Assembly (NCBI GenBank): GCA_910584985.1
Contig: CAJUDJ010000001.1
Location: 1 to 64,000 of the forward strand
DNA from: an uncultured Eubacterium sp.
GTDB lineage: Bacteria > Bacillota > Clostridia > Oscillospirales > Acutalibacteraceae
Length of the DNA: 64,000 nucleotides
Reading direction: 5' to 3'
Position 1 is the stretch's first letter, and each line of letters begins with the position of its first letter. A model generated the notes under the pieces. It searched no databases, was not told where the DNA came from, and saw only the letters and a program-made list of their open reading frames with translations. The translations under genes and the position numbers were made by a program. Positions 31,921 through 40,554 of this stretch are shown here, one piece after another.

Positions 31921-33701
31921 TATTCAATCACTCCCTTCTGCTGTGTATTATATATTTCCTGATAAATTTCATTTGATTCCATAAGTGCATCATGTGTGCC
32001 GATGCCCTTGATTTCACCATCATCCATAACAAGAATTTTATCTGCATCCTTAACAGACGAAATACGCTGTGCAATAATGAAAACGGTGGTATCTTTTAGT
32101 TCATTATAAAATGCATTTCTGATTTTAGCCTCCGTGGCGGTGTCCACAGCAGAGGTTGAATCATCCAGAATCAGAATTTTCGGCTTTTTAATCATTGCTC
32201 TTGCAATACAGAGCCTCTGCTTCTGACCGCCGGAAAGATTAAGCCCTCCCTGTGCAAGCACCGTGTCATATCCGTCCGGCTGGCGCATAATAAAATCGTG
32301 TGCCTGCGCTGCCGTGCATGCCGAAATGATCTCTTCATCGGAGGCATCCTTTTTTCCCCAGCGGATATTTTCTTTGATTGTGCCTGTAAACAGCGTGTTA
32401 TTCTGAAGCACAACGCCGGTAAGCGCCCTTAATTCCTCAATATCGTAATCGCGGACATCCACATCATCCACAAGTACTCTGCCACCGGTTACATCGTAAA
32501 GCCTTGGGATAAGGGAAACAAGGCTTGATTTGCCGCAGCCTGTGCCACCCACAATACCGATAATCTGGCCGGGCTCTGCCGTAAAGCTGATATTGTTTAA
32601 AATATCATCTCCGTCTGTCTGCGTGGAATATCTGAAATTCACATTTTCAAACTGAACCCTGCCCTGCACTTTAACTTCTGCCGTTTCACTGCTGTTTACA
32701 ATATCAATTTCAGCATCAAGCACTTCTTTGATACGGTCTGCACAGGCCTTTCCCCTTGCCATCATAACAAGAAGCATTGCAATCATCATAAGGCTCATCA
32801 GAATTTCCATAACATACTGAATAAAGCTTAACAGATCACCTGTTGTCATTTCGCCAAGGCTGATGGAAACACCGCCCTTATAAAGCACAAGCACCATTGC
32901 AAGGTTGAAAATAAGCATCATAAGCGGCATTGCAAGAATAATCATGCCTGCTGCCTTTGCTCCCATACCCGAAAGCGCATCGTTGGCCTTTTTAAACTTT
33001 TCTTTTTCGTGGTCCTCACGCACAAAGGCTTTAACCACTCTGATTCCAATCAGATTTTCCTGCACAACACTATTCAGTGCATCTATTCTTTTCTGCATCT
33101 TTTTGAACATCGGAAAACCGATTTTCATGATAATTCCAACTGCAATCAGAATCACCGGCAGCGCAAACAGCATCATAGATGCAAGCTCTGCATTAATGGT
33201 AACGGCAAAAAATGATGCAAAAATCAGCATGGCAGGCATACGAATCATCATTCTTAAAATCATCATCGTCATATTCTGAATCATCGTAACATCATTTGTA
33301 AGCCTGGTTGTAAGAGATGCCGTTGAAAATTCATCTATATTTTTAAAGGAAAAAGATGAAATTTTCCTGAACATTGCATTTCTAATTCTGGCTGCAAATT
33401 TCTGGCTCACCTCAGACGACAGCTTCATACAGGTAATGCCGCCTGCGATTGCAACAAGCGCCACAATAATCATCAGCACGGCTTCCTTAAGTATAAAGGC
33501 ATTACCCTCTGCCGCTGCTGCCGTTCCCTCTATAACAGGGGTAACCCCCTTATCAATAATTCTTCCCATAATTTTGGGAAGATAAAGCTGGCATGCCGCT
33601 TCAATAACCATTCCAAGCGAACCTGCAATTGCCGCAAACCACAGTCCGTTTAAAAATTTTGTTAATTTCGTTTTACTTTTTTTCCCGTTTTTACTTGCCA
33701 T
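31920..33701 (-). CDS. ABC exporter half-transporter (first subunit)
   Basis: This 593-residue membrane-ATPase fusion has Walker A VGGTGCGKSSLVSLI, signature LNLSGGQKQRLCIARA, Walker B KILILDDSTSAVDTAT and switch IAQRISSVK. The residue after Walker B is aspartate rather than glutamate and the switch has Gln rather than His (IAQRI), the pattern of the degenerate site in heterodimeric exporters such as TM287/288 or BmrCD. The start MASKNGKKSK at 33701 has GAGG/GGAG upstream; an ATG three codons earlier has none. It overlaps marR by 11 nt. Confidence 0.92.
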   Translation of the reverse strand: MASKNGKKSKTKLTKFLNGLWFAAIAGSLGMVIEAACQLYLPKIMGRIIDKGVTPVIEGTAAAAEGNAFILKEAVLMIIVALVAIAGGITCMKLSSEVSQKFAARIRNAMFRKISSFSFKNIDEFSTASLTTRLTNDVTMIQNMTMMILRMMIRMPAMLIFASFFAVTINAELASMMLFALPVILIAVGIIMKIGFPMFKKMQKRIDALNSVVQENLIGIRVVKAFVREDHEKEKFKKANDALSGMGAKAAGMIILAMPLMMLIFNLAMVLVLYKGGVSISLGEMTTGDLLSFIQYVMEILMSLMMIAMLLVMMARGKACADRIKEVLDAEIDIVNSSETAEVKVQGRVQFENVNFRYSTQTDGDDILNNISFTAEPGQIIGIVGGTGCGKSSLVSLIPRLYDVTGGRVLVDDVDVRDYDIEELRALTGVVLQNNTLFTGTIKENIRWGKKDASDEEIISACTAAQAHDFIMRQPDGYDTVLAQGGLNLSGGQKQRLCIARAMIKKPKILILDDSTSAVDTATEAKIRNAFYNELKDTTVFIIAQRISSVKDADKILVMDDGEIKGIGTHDALMESNEIYQEIYNTQQKGVIE

Positions 33702-34200
33702 TTTCCTCATCTCCTTTTAGTTTGTTGGGGCGTTTGTAAGAATAGTTTTCTTCCCCTGTTGCATTAAAAATCACTCTGTCAAGAAAGCTTCTGAACAAAT
33801 CAAGCTCATCATTGGAAAATTCCGCAAAAACCTTTTCCTGATAGCACATCAGATTGCTGTGCACATTGGTTAATGCGGTTTTTCCCTTTTCCGTAATATA
33901 AATATGACTGATTCTGGCATCGTTTTCATCACTTCGTTTTTCAAGAAGCTTCTGCTTTTCAAGCCGTTTCAGCGAAACGGAAATGCTGGCAAGGCTTGTG
34001 TGCAAATATTTTGCAATTTCAGAGGGCTTCAACCCCTCTTTAAACAGAATTAAAAACAAAATTTCATCCTGTCCCTGAAAAATTCCGTTTTCCTTTAAAA
34101 CAGATCTGAAATTATCCCTGCCGATTTTTGAAAGATAATTCACTGTGGGAAACAGCGGAAATCTGCTTTCACAATCTTCATCCTGTACCAAGATTATCAT
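33691..34200 (-). CDS. MarR-family transcriptional regulator
   Basis: This 169-residue winged-helix protein of the MarR family has GLKPSEIAKYLHTSLASISV, the recognition-helix region, followed by LKRLEKQKLLEKRSDENDAR and the wing HIYITEKGKTAL. It probably represses the exporter operon it heads and is released by a ligand, often the exported compound. The start is uncertain: ATG 34200 touches its AAAGGG, while TTG at 34191 has proper spacing. Palindromes lie over the transcription start. Confidence 0.88.
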   Translation of the reverse strand: MIILVQDEDCESRFPLFPTVNYLSKIGRDNFRSVLKENGIFQGQDEILFLILFKEGLKPSEIAKYLHTSLASISVSLKRLEKQKLLEKRSDENDARISHIYITEKGKTALTNVHSNLMCYQEKVFAEFSNDELDLFRSFLDRVIFNATGEENYSYKRPNKLKGDEENGK

Positions 34201-34217
34201 CCCTTTAAAAAGTTATG

Positions 34218-34239
34218 CAACTAATGTTAGTTGACTAAC
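34218..34239. promoter_or_regulatory. Overlapping palindromic MarR operators
   Basis: CAACTAATGTTAGTTG (34218-34233) and GTTAGTTGACTAAC (34226-34239) are two perfect palindromes sharing eight bases. They lie just downstream of the -10 of the marR promoter, an ideal place for repression. Confidence 0.75.
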
Positions 34240-34243
34240 AAGC

Positions 34244-34272
34244 AGTTTACACACATAATTTTCATTTGTCAA
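34244..34272 (-). promoter_or_regulatory. Promoter of the marR/ABC exporter operon
   Basis: TTGACA (34267-34272) and TAAACT (34244-34249) on the minus strand are separated by 17 nt. Confidence 0.75.
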
Positions 34273-34299
34273 TAGCTGATTTGAAAAATTAACAATATC

Positions 34300-34328
34300 T
34301 TGCAAAACTTTTTTGATTATGTTAAAAT
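34300..34328 (+). promoter_or_regulatory. Promoter of rsmA
   Basis: TTGCAA (34300-34305) and TAAAAT (34323-34328) are separated by 17 nt, 25 bp before the start codon. Confidence 0.72.
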
Positions 34329-34353
34329 ATCCGTTTGAATTGAGGTATATCAA

Positions 34354-35202
34354 ATGAATTTATATGATTACAGCACAATAAACAAAATCTTAACCGCCCA
34401 CGGATTCACCTTTTCTAAGGCATTGGGGCAAAATTTTATAATTGACCCGTCTGTCTGCCCTGAAATGGTCAGAAACCTTAATGCCGATGAAAAAACAGGT
34501 GTTATTGAAATCGGCCCAGGTATCGGTGTGCTGACAAAAGAGCTGTGCAAAACGGCAGGAAAAGTTGCCGCCATAGAGCTTGACAAAAGGCTGTTCCCTG
34601 TTTTGGAGGAAACGCTTGGTGAATTCAAAAATGCTGAAATCATTGAGGGCGATGTGCTCAGGCTGGATTTAAATGCACTTATAAAAGAAAAATTCAGTGG
34701 TATGACCTCGATTAAAGTATGTGCAAACCTTCCGTATTATATAACCTCCCCCGTTATTATGGCGCTGCTTGAAAACAGGCTTGCGATAGATGAAATTGTT
34801 GTTATGGTGCAGAAGGAAGCGGCTGAAAGGCTCTGTGCCGAAATCGGCTCCAGAGATTCGGGAGCCGTTACAGTTGCCGTGAATTACTATGCACAGGCAG
34901 AAATGCTTTTTGAAGTTCCGAAAGAATGTTTCTATCCTGCCCCCAAGGTGGACAGTGCTGTTATGAAGCTTACATTAAGAAAGAATCCCCCTATTGATAT
35001 TAAGGATGAAAAGCATTTTTTTGCAATCGTAAAAGCAGCCTTTTCCCAAAGAAGAAAAACGGCACTGAACTGCCTTTCCGGCGGACTTGGCATTTCAAAA
35101 AGCGCCGTTTCTGCTGCACTCAAGGCAGCAGAGCTTGACGAAAGAGCAAGAGCCGAAAGCTTTTCAATGGAGGATTTCGCACTACTTTCAGAAATACTGT
35201 AA
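34354..35202 (+). CDS. rsmA: 16S rRNA dimethyladenosine transferase RsmA (KsgA)
   Basis: This 282-residue methyltransferase starts with the family motif ALGQNFIIDPSV, then the SAM-binding GVIEIGPGIGVLTKEL, motif IV NLPYYITSPVIM and the C-terminal KAAFSQRRKTALNCL. It dimethylates two adjacent adenosines in the 3' hairpin of 16S rRNA during 30S maturation. Length and motifs are normal. GAGG lies before the ATG. The MATE gene follows 38 nt downstream and may be co-transcribed. Confidence 0.96.
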   Translation: MNLYDYSTINKILTAHGFTFSKALGQNFIIDPSVCPEMVRNLNADEKTGVIEIGPGIGVLTKELCKTAGKVAAIELDKRLFPVLEETLGEFKNAEIIEGDVLRLDLNALIKEKFSGMTSIKVCANLPYYITSPVIMALLENRLAIDEIVVMVQKEAAERLCAEIGSRDSGAVTVAVNYYAQAEMLFEVPKECFYPAPKVDSAVMKLTLRKNPPIDIKDEKHFFAIVKAAFSQRRKTALNCLSGGLGISKSAVSAALKAAELDERARAESFSMEDFALLSEIL

Positions 35203-35240
35203 ATCAAAAGAATTCAAAAATAAATAAGGAGGATAAAACA

Positions 35241-36626
35241 ATAGCTTCAAAAGAAAAAAGAGAAAAAATATTTTCTTCCTATCCAATACCGAAGGCAGTT
35301 GCGGCACTTGCTGTTCCTTCCGTGCTTTCCAGCATCGTAAATGTAATTTATAATATGGCAGACACCTATTTTGTAAGCCTTATGAAAGACACCAATGCAA
35401 CGGCAGCTGTTTCCATCACAATGCCGGTTTTTCTTTTCTTCGTTGCATTCGGCAATATTTTCGGTGTTGGCGGCTCTGCCTATATCTCCCGTTCCATGGG
35501 AGAGGGCAAGAAAAATAAAGTAAAAAAAATAAGTTCCTTTTCCATTTATTCATCCCTGCTGTCAGGGGCTGTTCTGCTGGCGCTTATTCTGATCTTTGTA
35601 AAACCGCTTATATCCGCGCTGGGTGCAACAAGTGATTCGGTTTATAATTATGCGTATGACTATCTGAAATATATAGCAATCGGCGGTCCAATGATTGTTA
35701 CTTCTATCACCGCAAGCAACCTTGTAAGGGGGGAGGGTGCTGCCAAGGAATCCATGATCGGCATGATAATCGGCACGGTTACCAACATTATTCTTGACCC
35801 CATTATGATACTTACACTGGATATGGGTGTAGGCGGTGCGGCCATTGCAACGGTAATCGGAAATATTGCATCCGTTGTTTACTATGCCGTTTATCTTATG
35901 AAAGGAAATTCCATACTTTCCTGCAACCCTGCACGCTTTTCCGTTAAAGAGGGAATTGCAAGAAATGTAATTCCCATCGGCATTCCTGCCGCACTGAACA
36001 ATGTTCTGATGAGCGTTTCAAACATCCTTTTGAACAATTTTATAAAGGAATACGGCGAGCCCGCCGTTGCCGCACTGGGAATTGCCATGAAAGTAAACAT
36101 GCTGATTGTATTTGTTCAGATGGGCATAGGCATGGGCATTCAGCCGCTTATCGGCTATTCCTATGGTGCAAAAAATATAGACAGGCTCAGGAAAACCATG
36201 AAATTCACAATGCTGTGCACCTTTATTTTAGGCACGGTTTTAACGATACTTTATTTCCTTTTCACGGCGGATATAATAAATATCTTCAACGGTGAGGGTG
36301 ATGTGCAGGTTACGGATTACGGTGTTAAAATTTTAAGGGGCTTAATGCTTGCTGGGCCATTTATCGGCATTATGTTTATCTATAACTTTGCCTTTCAGGG
36401 AATGGGAAAATCCATTCCGAGCCTTGTGCTTTCGCTTGGCAGGCAGGGGCTTATATTCCTGCCGCTTCTGATTGTAATGAGCAGACTTGTTGGCTTTAAC
36501 GGCATTGTTTATGCACAGCCCACAGCAGATCTGGTTTGCGTTGTGCTTGCAGCAGTTATGTTTGCCGCAGTGAATTCAAGACTGAAAAAAGACCCGTCTT
36601 TCTACCCAAAAGAAAAAAGAAGCTAA
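35241..36626 (+). CDS. MATE-family efflux transporter, apparent AUA start
   Basis: This is a roughly 461-residue MATE exporter with twelve hydrophobic segments. The typical N-terminal wording PKAVAALAVPSVLSSIVNVI is followed by YNMADTYFVSLM and, in the second half, IPAALNNVLMSVSNILLNN. A strong AAGGAGG (35226-35232) lies 8 nt before codon ATA at 35241-35243, which is exactly where homologues would have ATG (reading ASKEKREKIFSSYPIPK next). The first canonical alternative, GTG at 35322, is inside the first membrane helix. So either AUA is used, or the start has mutated and expression is reduced. MATE proteins export drugs or metabolites in exchange for Na+ or H+. Confidence 0.88.
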   Translation: MASKEKREKIFSSYPIPKAVAALAVPSVLSSIVNVIYNMADTYFVSLMKDTNATAAVSITMPVFLFFVAFGNIFGVGGSAYISRSMGEGKKNKVKKISSFSIYSSLLSGAVLLALILIFVKPLISALGATSDSVYNYAYDYLKYIAIGGPMIVTSITASNLVRGEGAAKESMIGMIIGTVTNIILDPIMILTLDMGVGGAAIATVIGNIASVVYYAVYLMKGNSILSCNPARFSVKEGIARNVIPIGIPAALNNVLMSVSNILLNNFIKEYGEPAVAALGIAMKVNMLIVFVQMGIGMGIQPLIGYSYGAKNIDRLRKTMKFTMLCTFILGTVLTILYFLFTADIINIFNGEGDVQVTDYGVKILRGLMLAGPFIGIMFIYNFAFQGMGKSIPSLVLSLGRQGLIFLPLLIVMSRLVGFNGIVYAQPTADLVCVVLAAVMFAAVNSRLKKDPSFYPKEKRS

Positions 36627-36633
36627 AAAACAG

Positions 36634-36662
36634 GACCGCACAGCTGTGCGGTCTTTCTTTTT
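36634..36662 (+). terminator. Terminator after the MATE gene
   Basis: GACCGCACAGCTGTGCGGTC, a perfect 20-nt palindrome, is followed by TTTCTTTTT. Confidence 0.88.
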
Positions 36663-36735
36663 GCTAATTCATCCAAGCACTTACTTAAGGCAGGAGTCTT
36701 TCCTCATTTACAAAATGATTATTCTGAAATAAAAA

Positions 36736-37143
36736 CTATATTTCTTTCGTAAAAAGGATTTCAAAATCCTTGCAGAACGGAAAAAAACCGCCTGCATCCC
36801 GGTAACCCAGCTTTCTGTAAAAATGCTGTGCAGTTTCATTTGCTTGTGATGAGGTCATCACCTTATCATAACTGAGCTTCAGCATCTCATTTTCCCAGAA
36901 CCCAACAAGCTGTGTGCCAAAGCCAAGTCCCCTGTATTCTTCCAAAAAATACAGCATATTCATAAACGGAATTTCATCCCAGAACAAACCCCATCTGAGC
37001 CAGCCTGCAAGATTTCCGCCGGCAAGCATAACCAGCACATACCTGTTCAGAATTGCTTTTTCCAAAATATCTTCTTTTATATGGCAATCTCTGCTCAGCA
37101 GCAGTTCTTTATCTGCCATAGAAGCATATCGTATTTCCGTCAT
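36736..37143 (-). CDS. GNAT-family N-acetyltransferase
   Basis: This 135-residue acetyltransferase begins MTEIRYASMADKELL and contains the acetyl-CoA motif A FLEEYRGLGFGTQLVGFWEN (R/QxxGxG/A as RGLGFG). The C-terminal NETAQHFYRKLGYRDAGGFF is typical of GNAT enzymes. The acceptor is unknown. The ATG at 37143 lies four codons after another in-frame ATG; both are inside the 3' end of leader element B. It is the last gene of the accessory block on this strand. Confidence 0.85.
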   Translation of the reverse strand: MTEIRYASMADKELLLSRDCHIKEDILEKAILNRYVLVMLAGGNLAGWLRWGLFWDEIPFMNMLYFLEEYRGLGFGTQLVGFWENEMLKLSYDKVMTSSQANETAQHFYRKLGYRDAGGFFPFCKDFEILFTKEI

Positions 37144-37310
37144 ATTAATTCCCATAGCCTTTCCGGCTACAAATAGTGGATTAAGAATTACTGATACGCT
37201 TTGCTGTAGCCGAACAAGGCGTATAATGGGAATTCAGACAACTCAGAATTATGACACAGGCAAATTTTGATGCCAATACAATTTGGAATTGTGTGATTGT
37301 TTCACACTAT
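37144..37310 (-). promoter_or_regulatory. Structured 5' leader element, copy B
   Basis: On the minus-strand RNA it contains TCAAAATT/AATTCTGA (one mismatch) as the first hairpin, then AATTCCCAT with ATGGGAATT, CGCCTT with AAGGC and CGGCTACA with TGTAGCCG in the long hairpin. Compared with copy A, the outer helix has changed on both strands (CA/TG to TC/GA), so pairing is kept. A hairpin AATAGTGTG...CACAC at the 5' end is shared with copy C and overlaps the stop codon of the DUF3795 gene. The 3' end is the start region of the GNAT gene. Confidence 0.75.
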
Positions 37311-37684
37311 TTTTTCTTTCCTGTTTTTATAAATGCAATCAGCTTTTCTGCATCATCAAATGCATCATAATCCCCTGTTATTCCGCTTCGGTGATAAACA
37401 ATACCGTTCTTTTCGTTCTCCGCAAGGCAATCCAGCAATACCTTTTCACCGTATCTTTTCGCAAACAGAGTAAACGCATATGGCTTGATTTTACCAAGCA
37501 TTCCTTTCCTGCAATCCGTATCACAGTCAAAGCAATGTGCCAATCCTTTTGAAATGGAGCATTTTCTGTTATCACACCATTCTTTATCAGGACAGTTATC
37601 TGAATTACATCCGCTGCATAGTTCATTTTCGGAGCACAGACAGCAGGCAAGACCGCACCGTGCAATTCCAAGCTTTCTTTTCAT
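37307..37684 (-). CDS. DUF3795 cysteine-rich protein
   Basis: This 125-residue protein has many cysteines in its first half: IARCGLACCLCSENELCSGC, DNCPDKEWC, NRKCSISKG and HCFDCDTDC. This matches DUF3795, a family thought to bind metal, function unknown. The C-terminal half is helical and ends in lysines. The ATG overlaps the stop of the APH-like gene (ATGA at 37681-37684), so the two are translationally coupled. Its TAG stop lies in the first hairpin of leader element B. Confidence 0.8.
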   Translation of the reverse strand: MKRKLGIARCGLACCLCSENELCSGCNSDNCPDKEWCDNRKCSISKGLAHCFDCDTDCRKGMLGKIKPYAFTLFAKRYGEKVLLDCLAENEKNGIVYHRSGITGDYDAFDDAEKLIAFIKTGKKK

Positions 37685-38571
37685 CCTTCTGCCCTTTCCT
37701 GATCCATATGGATATACCATTTCGGAACGGTTAATGTATAATTGTCATACCATTCCAGCACATCCTTTGCCTGATTCAGCATTACATTAATCTGTTCCTC
37801 TCCAAACGGAATGGCCCACGGAACAGAGGACAGCGTATTGCTGCCGATATATAATTTCAGCAGCTTCCAGAATAACTCAGGCACCAGATTGTCAAAATAG
37901 CCGTTTATCATTCCCGAAGCAAAGGCAGGTGAGGTCTGCGCTGCCCATACGATGCGGTTGAATTCCTCCCACGGATCGCCGAAATCATACCTGTCAAAAT
38001 CAATTACAACAATTTTATCTTTATCAATCATCATATTCCCTATATGATAATCCCCGTGCTGAAAGCACTGCGGGCGGTTTTTCAGCAAAGCACGATTTGC
38101 ATTCAGATAATCAATTATGTATTCTGCCCCGTCAAACTTTATCGGACATTCGGAATACATTTTGATTTTTCTGTTCATTTTCATATTAAACCGTATTTCC
38201 CATTCAATTTGATTTTTCGGAGCAGGTATAATATGAATCTCCTGAAGAATTTTACCCGCCTGAAAACCAAATGCATACTGCTGCTTTTCACTGTAATCGT
38301 GAATATGCTCCTCCGCATCAACACCGTTCACCCAAGACTGAATAACATATGTACCTTCACGGCACAAACCGATTTTCAGCGATCTGCACATAGAAATATC
38401 TTTTTCCGCCAGCTTTTTCATAATCTTATGAATTTTCTTTCTGTTTCCGTATTTCTTTTGCGGTGAAATGCGCAGAAGATATTTTGTTCCGTCCTTAACG
38501 GCACAGTATTTTTTATCGCCGCTCCAGCCCTTATCAATTCCGGTTACACTGTCAAATTTATTAAAAATCAT
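37681..38571 (-). CDS. Aminoglycoside phosphotransferase (APH)-family kinase
   Basis: This 296-residue protein has the APH/choline-kinase fold motifs. The catalytic loop is CFQHGDYHIGNMMID and the metal-binding motif VVIDFDRYDFGDPWEEFNRI. An N-terminal lysine-rich strand region (TKYLLRISPQKKYGNRKKI) holds the ATP-binding part. Many clostridial members of this family are not drug-resistance enzymes, so resistance cannot be claimed. The start at 38571 has GGGGAT 6 nt upstream; ORF extension to 38601 lacks support. It overlaps the DUF3795 gene by 4 nt. Confidence 0.85.
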   Translation of the reverse strand: MIFNKFDSVTGIDKGWSGDKKYCAVKDGTKYLLRISPQKKYGNRKKIHKIMKKLAEKDISMCRSLKIGLCREGTYVIQSWVNGVDAEEHIHDYSEKQQYAFGFQAGKILQEIHIIPAPKNQIEWEIRFNMKMNRKIKMYSECPIKFDGAEYIIDYLNANRALLKNRPQCFQHGDYHIGNMMIDKDKIVVIDFDRYDFGDPWEEFNRIVWAAQTSPAFASGMINGYFDNLVPELFWKLLKLYIGSNTLSSVPWAIPFGEEQINVMLNQAKDVLEWYDNYTLTVPKWYIHMDQERAEG

Positions 38572-38623
38572 ATTCAAATCCCCAATGCGAAGGAAACGCA
38601 TTTTTCAAAGAGCATATAAAAAA

Positions 38624-39745
38624 CTACACATTGCTGATTATTTCATAAACATTATTATTTAAATCATAATATTCATAATTCCCCAGATTATTGCTTTTTA
38701 TAACTTCAATCGCAACATCCGAACTGTCAACACCAATCCACTTCCTATTTAATTTATTTGCAGCCTTTAATGCAGAACCTGAACCCGCAAAGCAATCTAA
38801 TACATAATCATTTTCATTTGATGACTGCAATATTATCTGTTCCAGCATTTTGCTGTTTTTTTCAGTTGGATATTTTGGCTTTTGCGGATCTTTAAATCTC
38901 CATACATCCTGAATTTTTTTTCCGGTGTGCTGATCTGCATATCTTTTAATTCTTGGGTTACCGGAAGCAGACCATTCAATTAATCCTTTTGCATCCATAT
39001 CATCAAATGCATCCGGATTTGTTCTCCAGTGTCTTCCTTTTGGAACGGGAATACCCCGCCATGGTCTGCTAGTCGCCCCGTTTTTCGTTTCTCCAGGTGC
39101 ATGCAAGGGAATGGTTGTATACCGTCTTCCCTGCTCATCCATTTTGCTGAACCGTTCTGCGATTTCCTTTTCTTCCAAAGGAGCCCTGATATCATTCCAA
39201 ATATTATTTTTATAATCCTTTGTATAAAACAAAATCAAATCTTTTTCATTTCCATAGGCTTTTCTGTAAAAATTTTTCGGATTGGATTTAATTCTTGTTA
39301 TATCATTTCTGAAATTATTTTTTCCGAATATTTCATCCATCAGAATTTTAACATAGTGCCCGACCTTGCAATCAATATGCAGATAAATAGAACCGTTACT
39401 TGACAAAAGCTCCCTTAACAAAACCAATCTTTCTCTTATGAATTCCAAGTATTCTTCAAAATTCATTTTATCTGAATAAACCACAATATCATTCTTTGAA
39501 GTACTGACTGAATTGGCCCTTCCTTCTTCTGAAATAAAGAATTCCTGATTTGTATTAAACGGTGGATCGATATAGATTAAATTAATTTTATTTTTAAAAT
39601 TTTTTAACAATAAGGAAAGAGCATCAAAATTATCTCCTTTAAACAAGATAGATGTATTTTCAATGATTTCAAATTTCGATTCAACTTTATCAGTCTTTGA
39701 TAATATTTGTTTTTCAGTAAGCTTATTATCAAATTTTAATTCCAT
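38624..39745 (-). CDS. Type II DNA methyltransferase (beta-class amino-methyltransferase)
   Basis: This 373-residue enzyme has the catalytic motif DPPFNT at residues 60-65 before the SAM-binding motif DCFAGSGSALKAA near 318-330. That order (IV before I) defines beta-class N6-adenine or N4-cytosine methyltransferases. The middle region (NPKNFYRKAYGNEKD to WRFKDPQKPKYPTEKN) contains the target-recognition part. It is encoded 8 nt after the restriction endonuclease gene on the same strand, so it should protect the site cut by that enzyme. The recognition sequence cannot be deduced by eye. Base composition is AT-rich relative to the flanks, consistent with transfer. Confidence 0.9.
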   Translation of the reverse strand: MELKFDNKLTEKQILSKTDKVESKFEIIENTSILFKGDNFDALSLLLKNFKNKINLIYIDPPFNTNQEFFISEEGRANSVSTSKNDIVVYSDKMNFEEYLEFIRERLVLLRELLSSNGSIYLHIDCKVGHYVKILMDEIFGKNNFRNDITRIKSNPKNFYRKAYGNEKDLILFYTKDYKNNIWNDIRAPLEEKEIAERFSKMDEQGRRYTTIPLHAPGETKNGATSRPWRGIPVPKGRHWRTNPDAFDDMDAKGLIEWSASGNPRIKRYADQHTGKKIQDVWRFKDPQKPKYPTEKNSKMLEQIILQSSNENDYVLDCFAGSGSALKAANKLNRKWIGVDSSDVAIEVIKSNNLGNYEYYDLNNNVYEIISNV

Positions 39746-39753
39746 AAACTCTC

Positions 39754-40554
39754 CTACAATGAATATAAAAATTCTCTGAGCAATAATGCCGATATGATAA
39801 TTTTATCCGGGTTATTTTGTAAATATTTATATAGCTTATTTTTTCCTTTTATAAACAATACGCCGTCCATAATTGCAATTGATATCACCTCTTCCGAAAC
39901 GGTTTTATTTTCAAAAGAAGACTGCATTGTACTGACTGCATCATCAAACTGTGCATTCTGATGCCCGCCCATATCCGTCAGAAATTTCGTTTCGGCAATC
40001 ACATATTTATGATTAAACTTTGCAATAAAATCAATTCCCTTTTCCCTTGTATATCCCAAATACTTTCTTGCAAATTTTTCTAATTCGGCATCTGATGCAT
40101 TAAAAATACAATTTTCATCATAATTCAAAAAACTTTCGGCATGCTTGAAAATTTCCGCACCGATCGTTCCCTTATTAATCCAATTTTTAAACATAGGACC
40201 GATTTGTCTGTTTGTCTCCTTTGGCTCTGTGCATTTTTCTATTATTTCGTCAATTCCCATCTGAAATAAAGTGCCGGCAATTCTGTTTACAGTTTGCGGA
40301 TTTCTATCTATCGCTGTTTCGTCTTTTTTCAGATAAGCAACATAAGAGTCTTTTATGGGAAACAAATCCAATTTCAGTAACTCTTTAACCAGCATTACAT
40401 TATTTCTGTTTTCAAAGGCCAATCGAACTTTTTTCTCGCTGTCTTCGGATATTTCTCTCCTTAAATTTGGGGTAATTGGATAGACCTTATATAATTCATC
40501 CAAATAATTCCGCTGCTGTGCAAGATCGGCACTTAGCTGTGTCCAGTAATTCAT
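39754..40554 (-). CDS. Type II restriction endonuclease, PD-(D/E)XK type
   Basis: This 266-residue protein has the nuclease core GIDFIAKFNHKYVIAETKFL, where D175 and E188-x-K190 form the PD-(D/E)XK metal site, followed by GGHQNAQFDDAV. The genetic linkage to a DNA methyltransferase 8 nt downstream makes restriction the most likely role. I do not recognise the specific subfamily or target sequence. The start at 40554 (MNYWTQLSAD) has GGTG 6 nt upstream inside leader element C; an ATG four codons earlier is also in frame. Placing the toxic endonuclease behind a leader that hides the ribosome site would keep its synthesis low. Confidence 0.85.
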   Translation of the reverse strand: MNYWTQLSADLAQQRNYLDELYKVYPITPNLRREISEDSEKKVRLAFENRNNVMLVKELLKLDLFPIKDSYVAYLKKDETAIDRNPQTVNRIAGTLFQMGIDEIIEKCTEPKETNRQIGPMFKNWINKGTIGAEIFKHAESFLNYDENCIFNASDAELEKFARKYLGYTREKGIDFIAKFNHKYVIAETKFLTDMGGHQNAQFDDAVSTMQSSFENKTVSEEVISIAIMDGVLFIKGKNKLYKYLQNNPDKIIISALLLREFLYSL

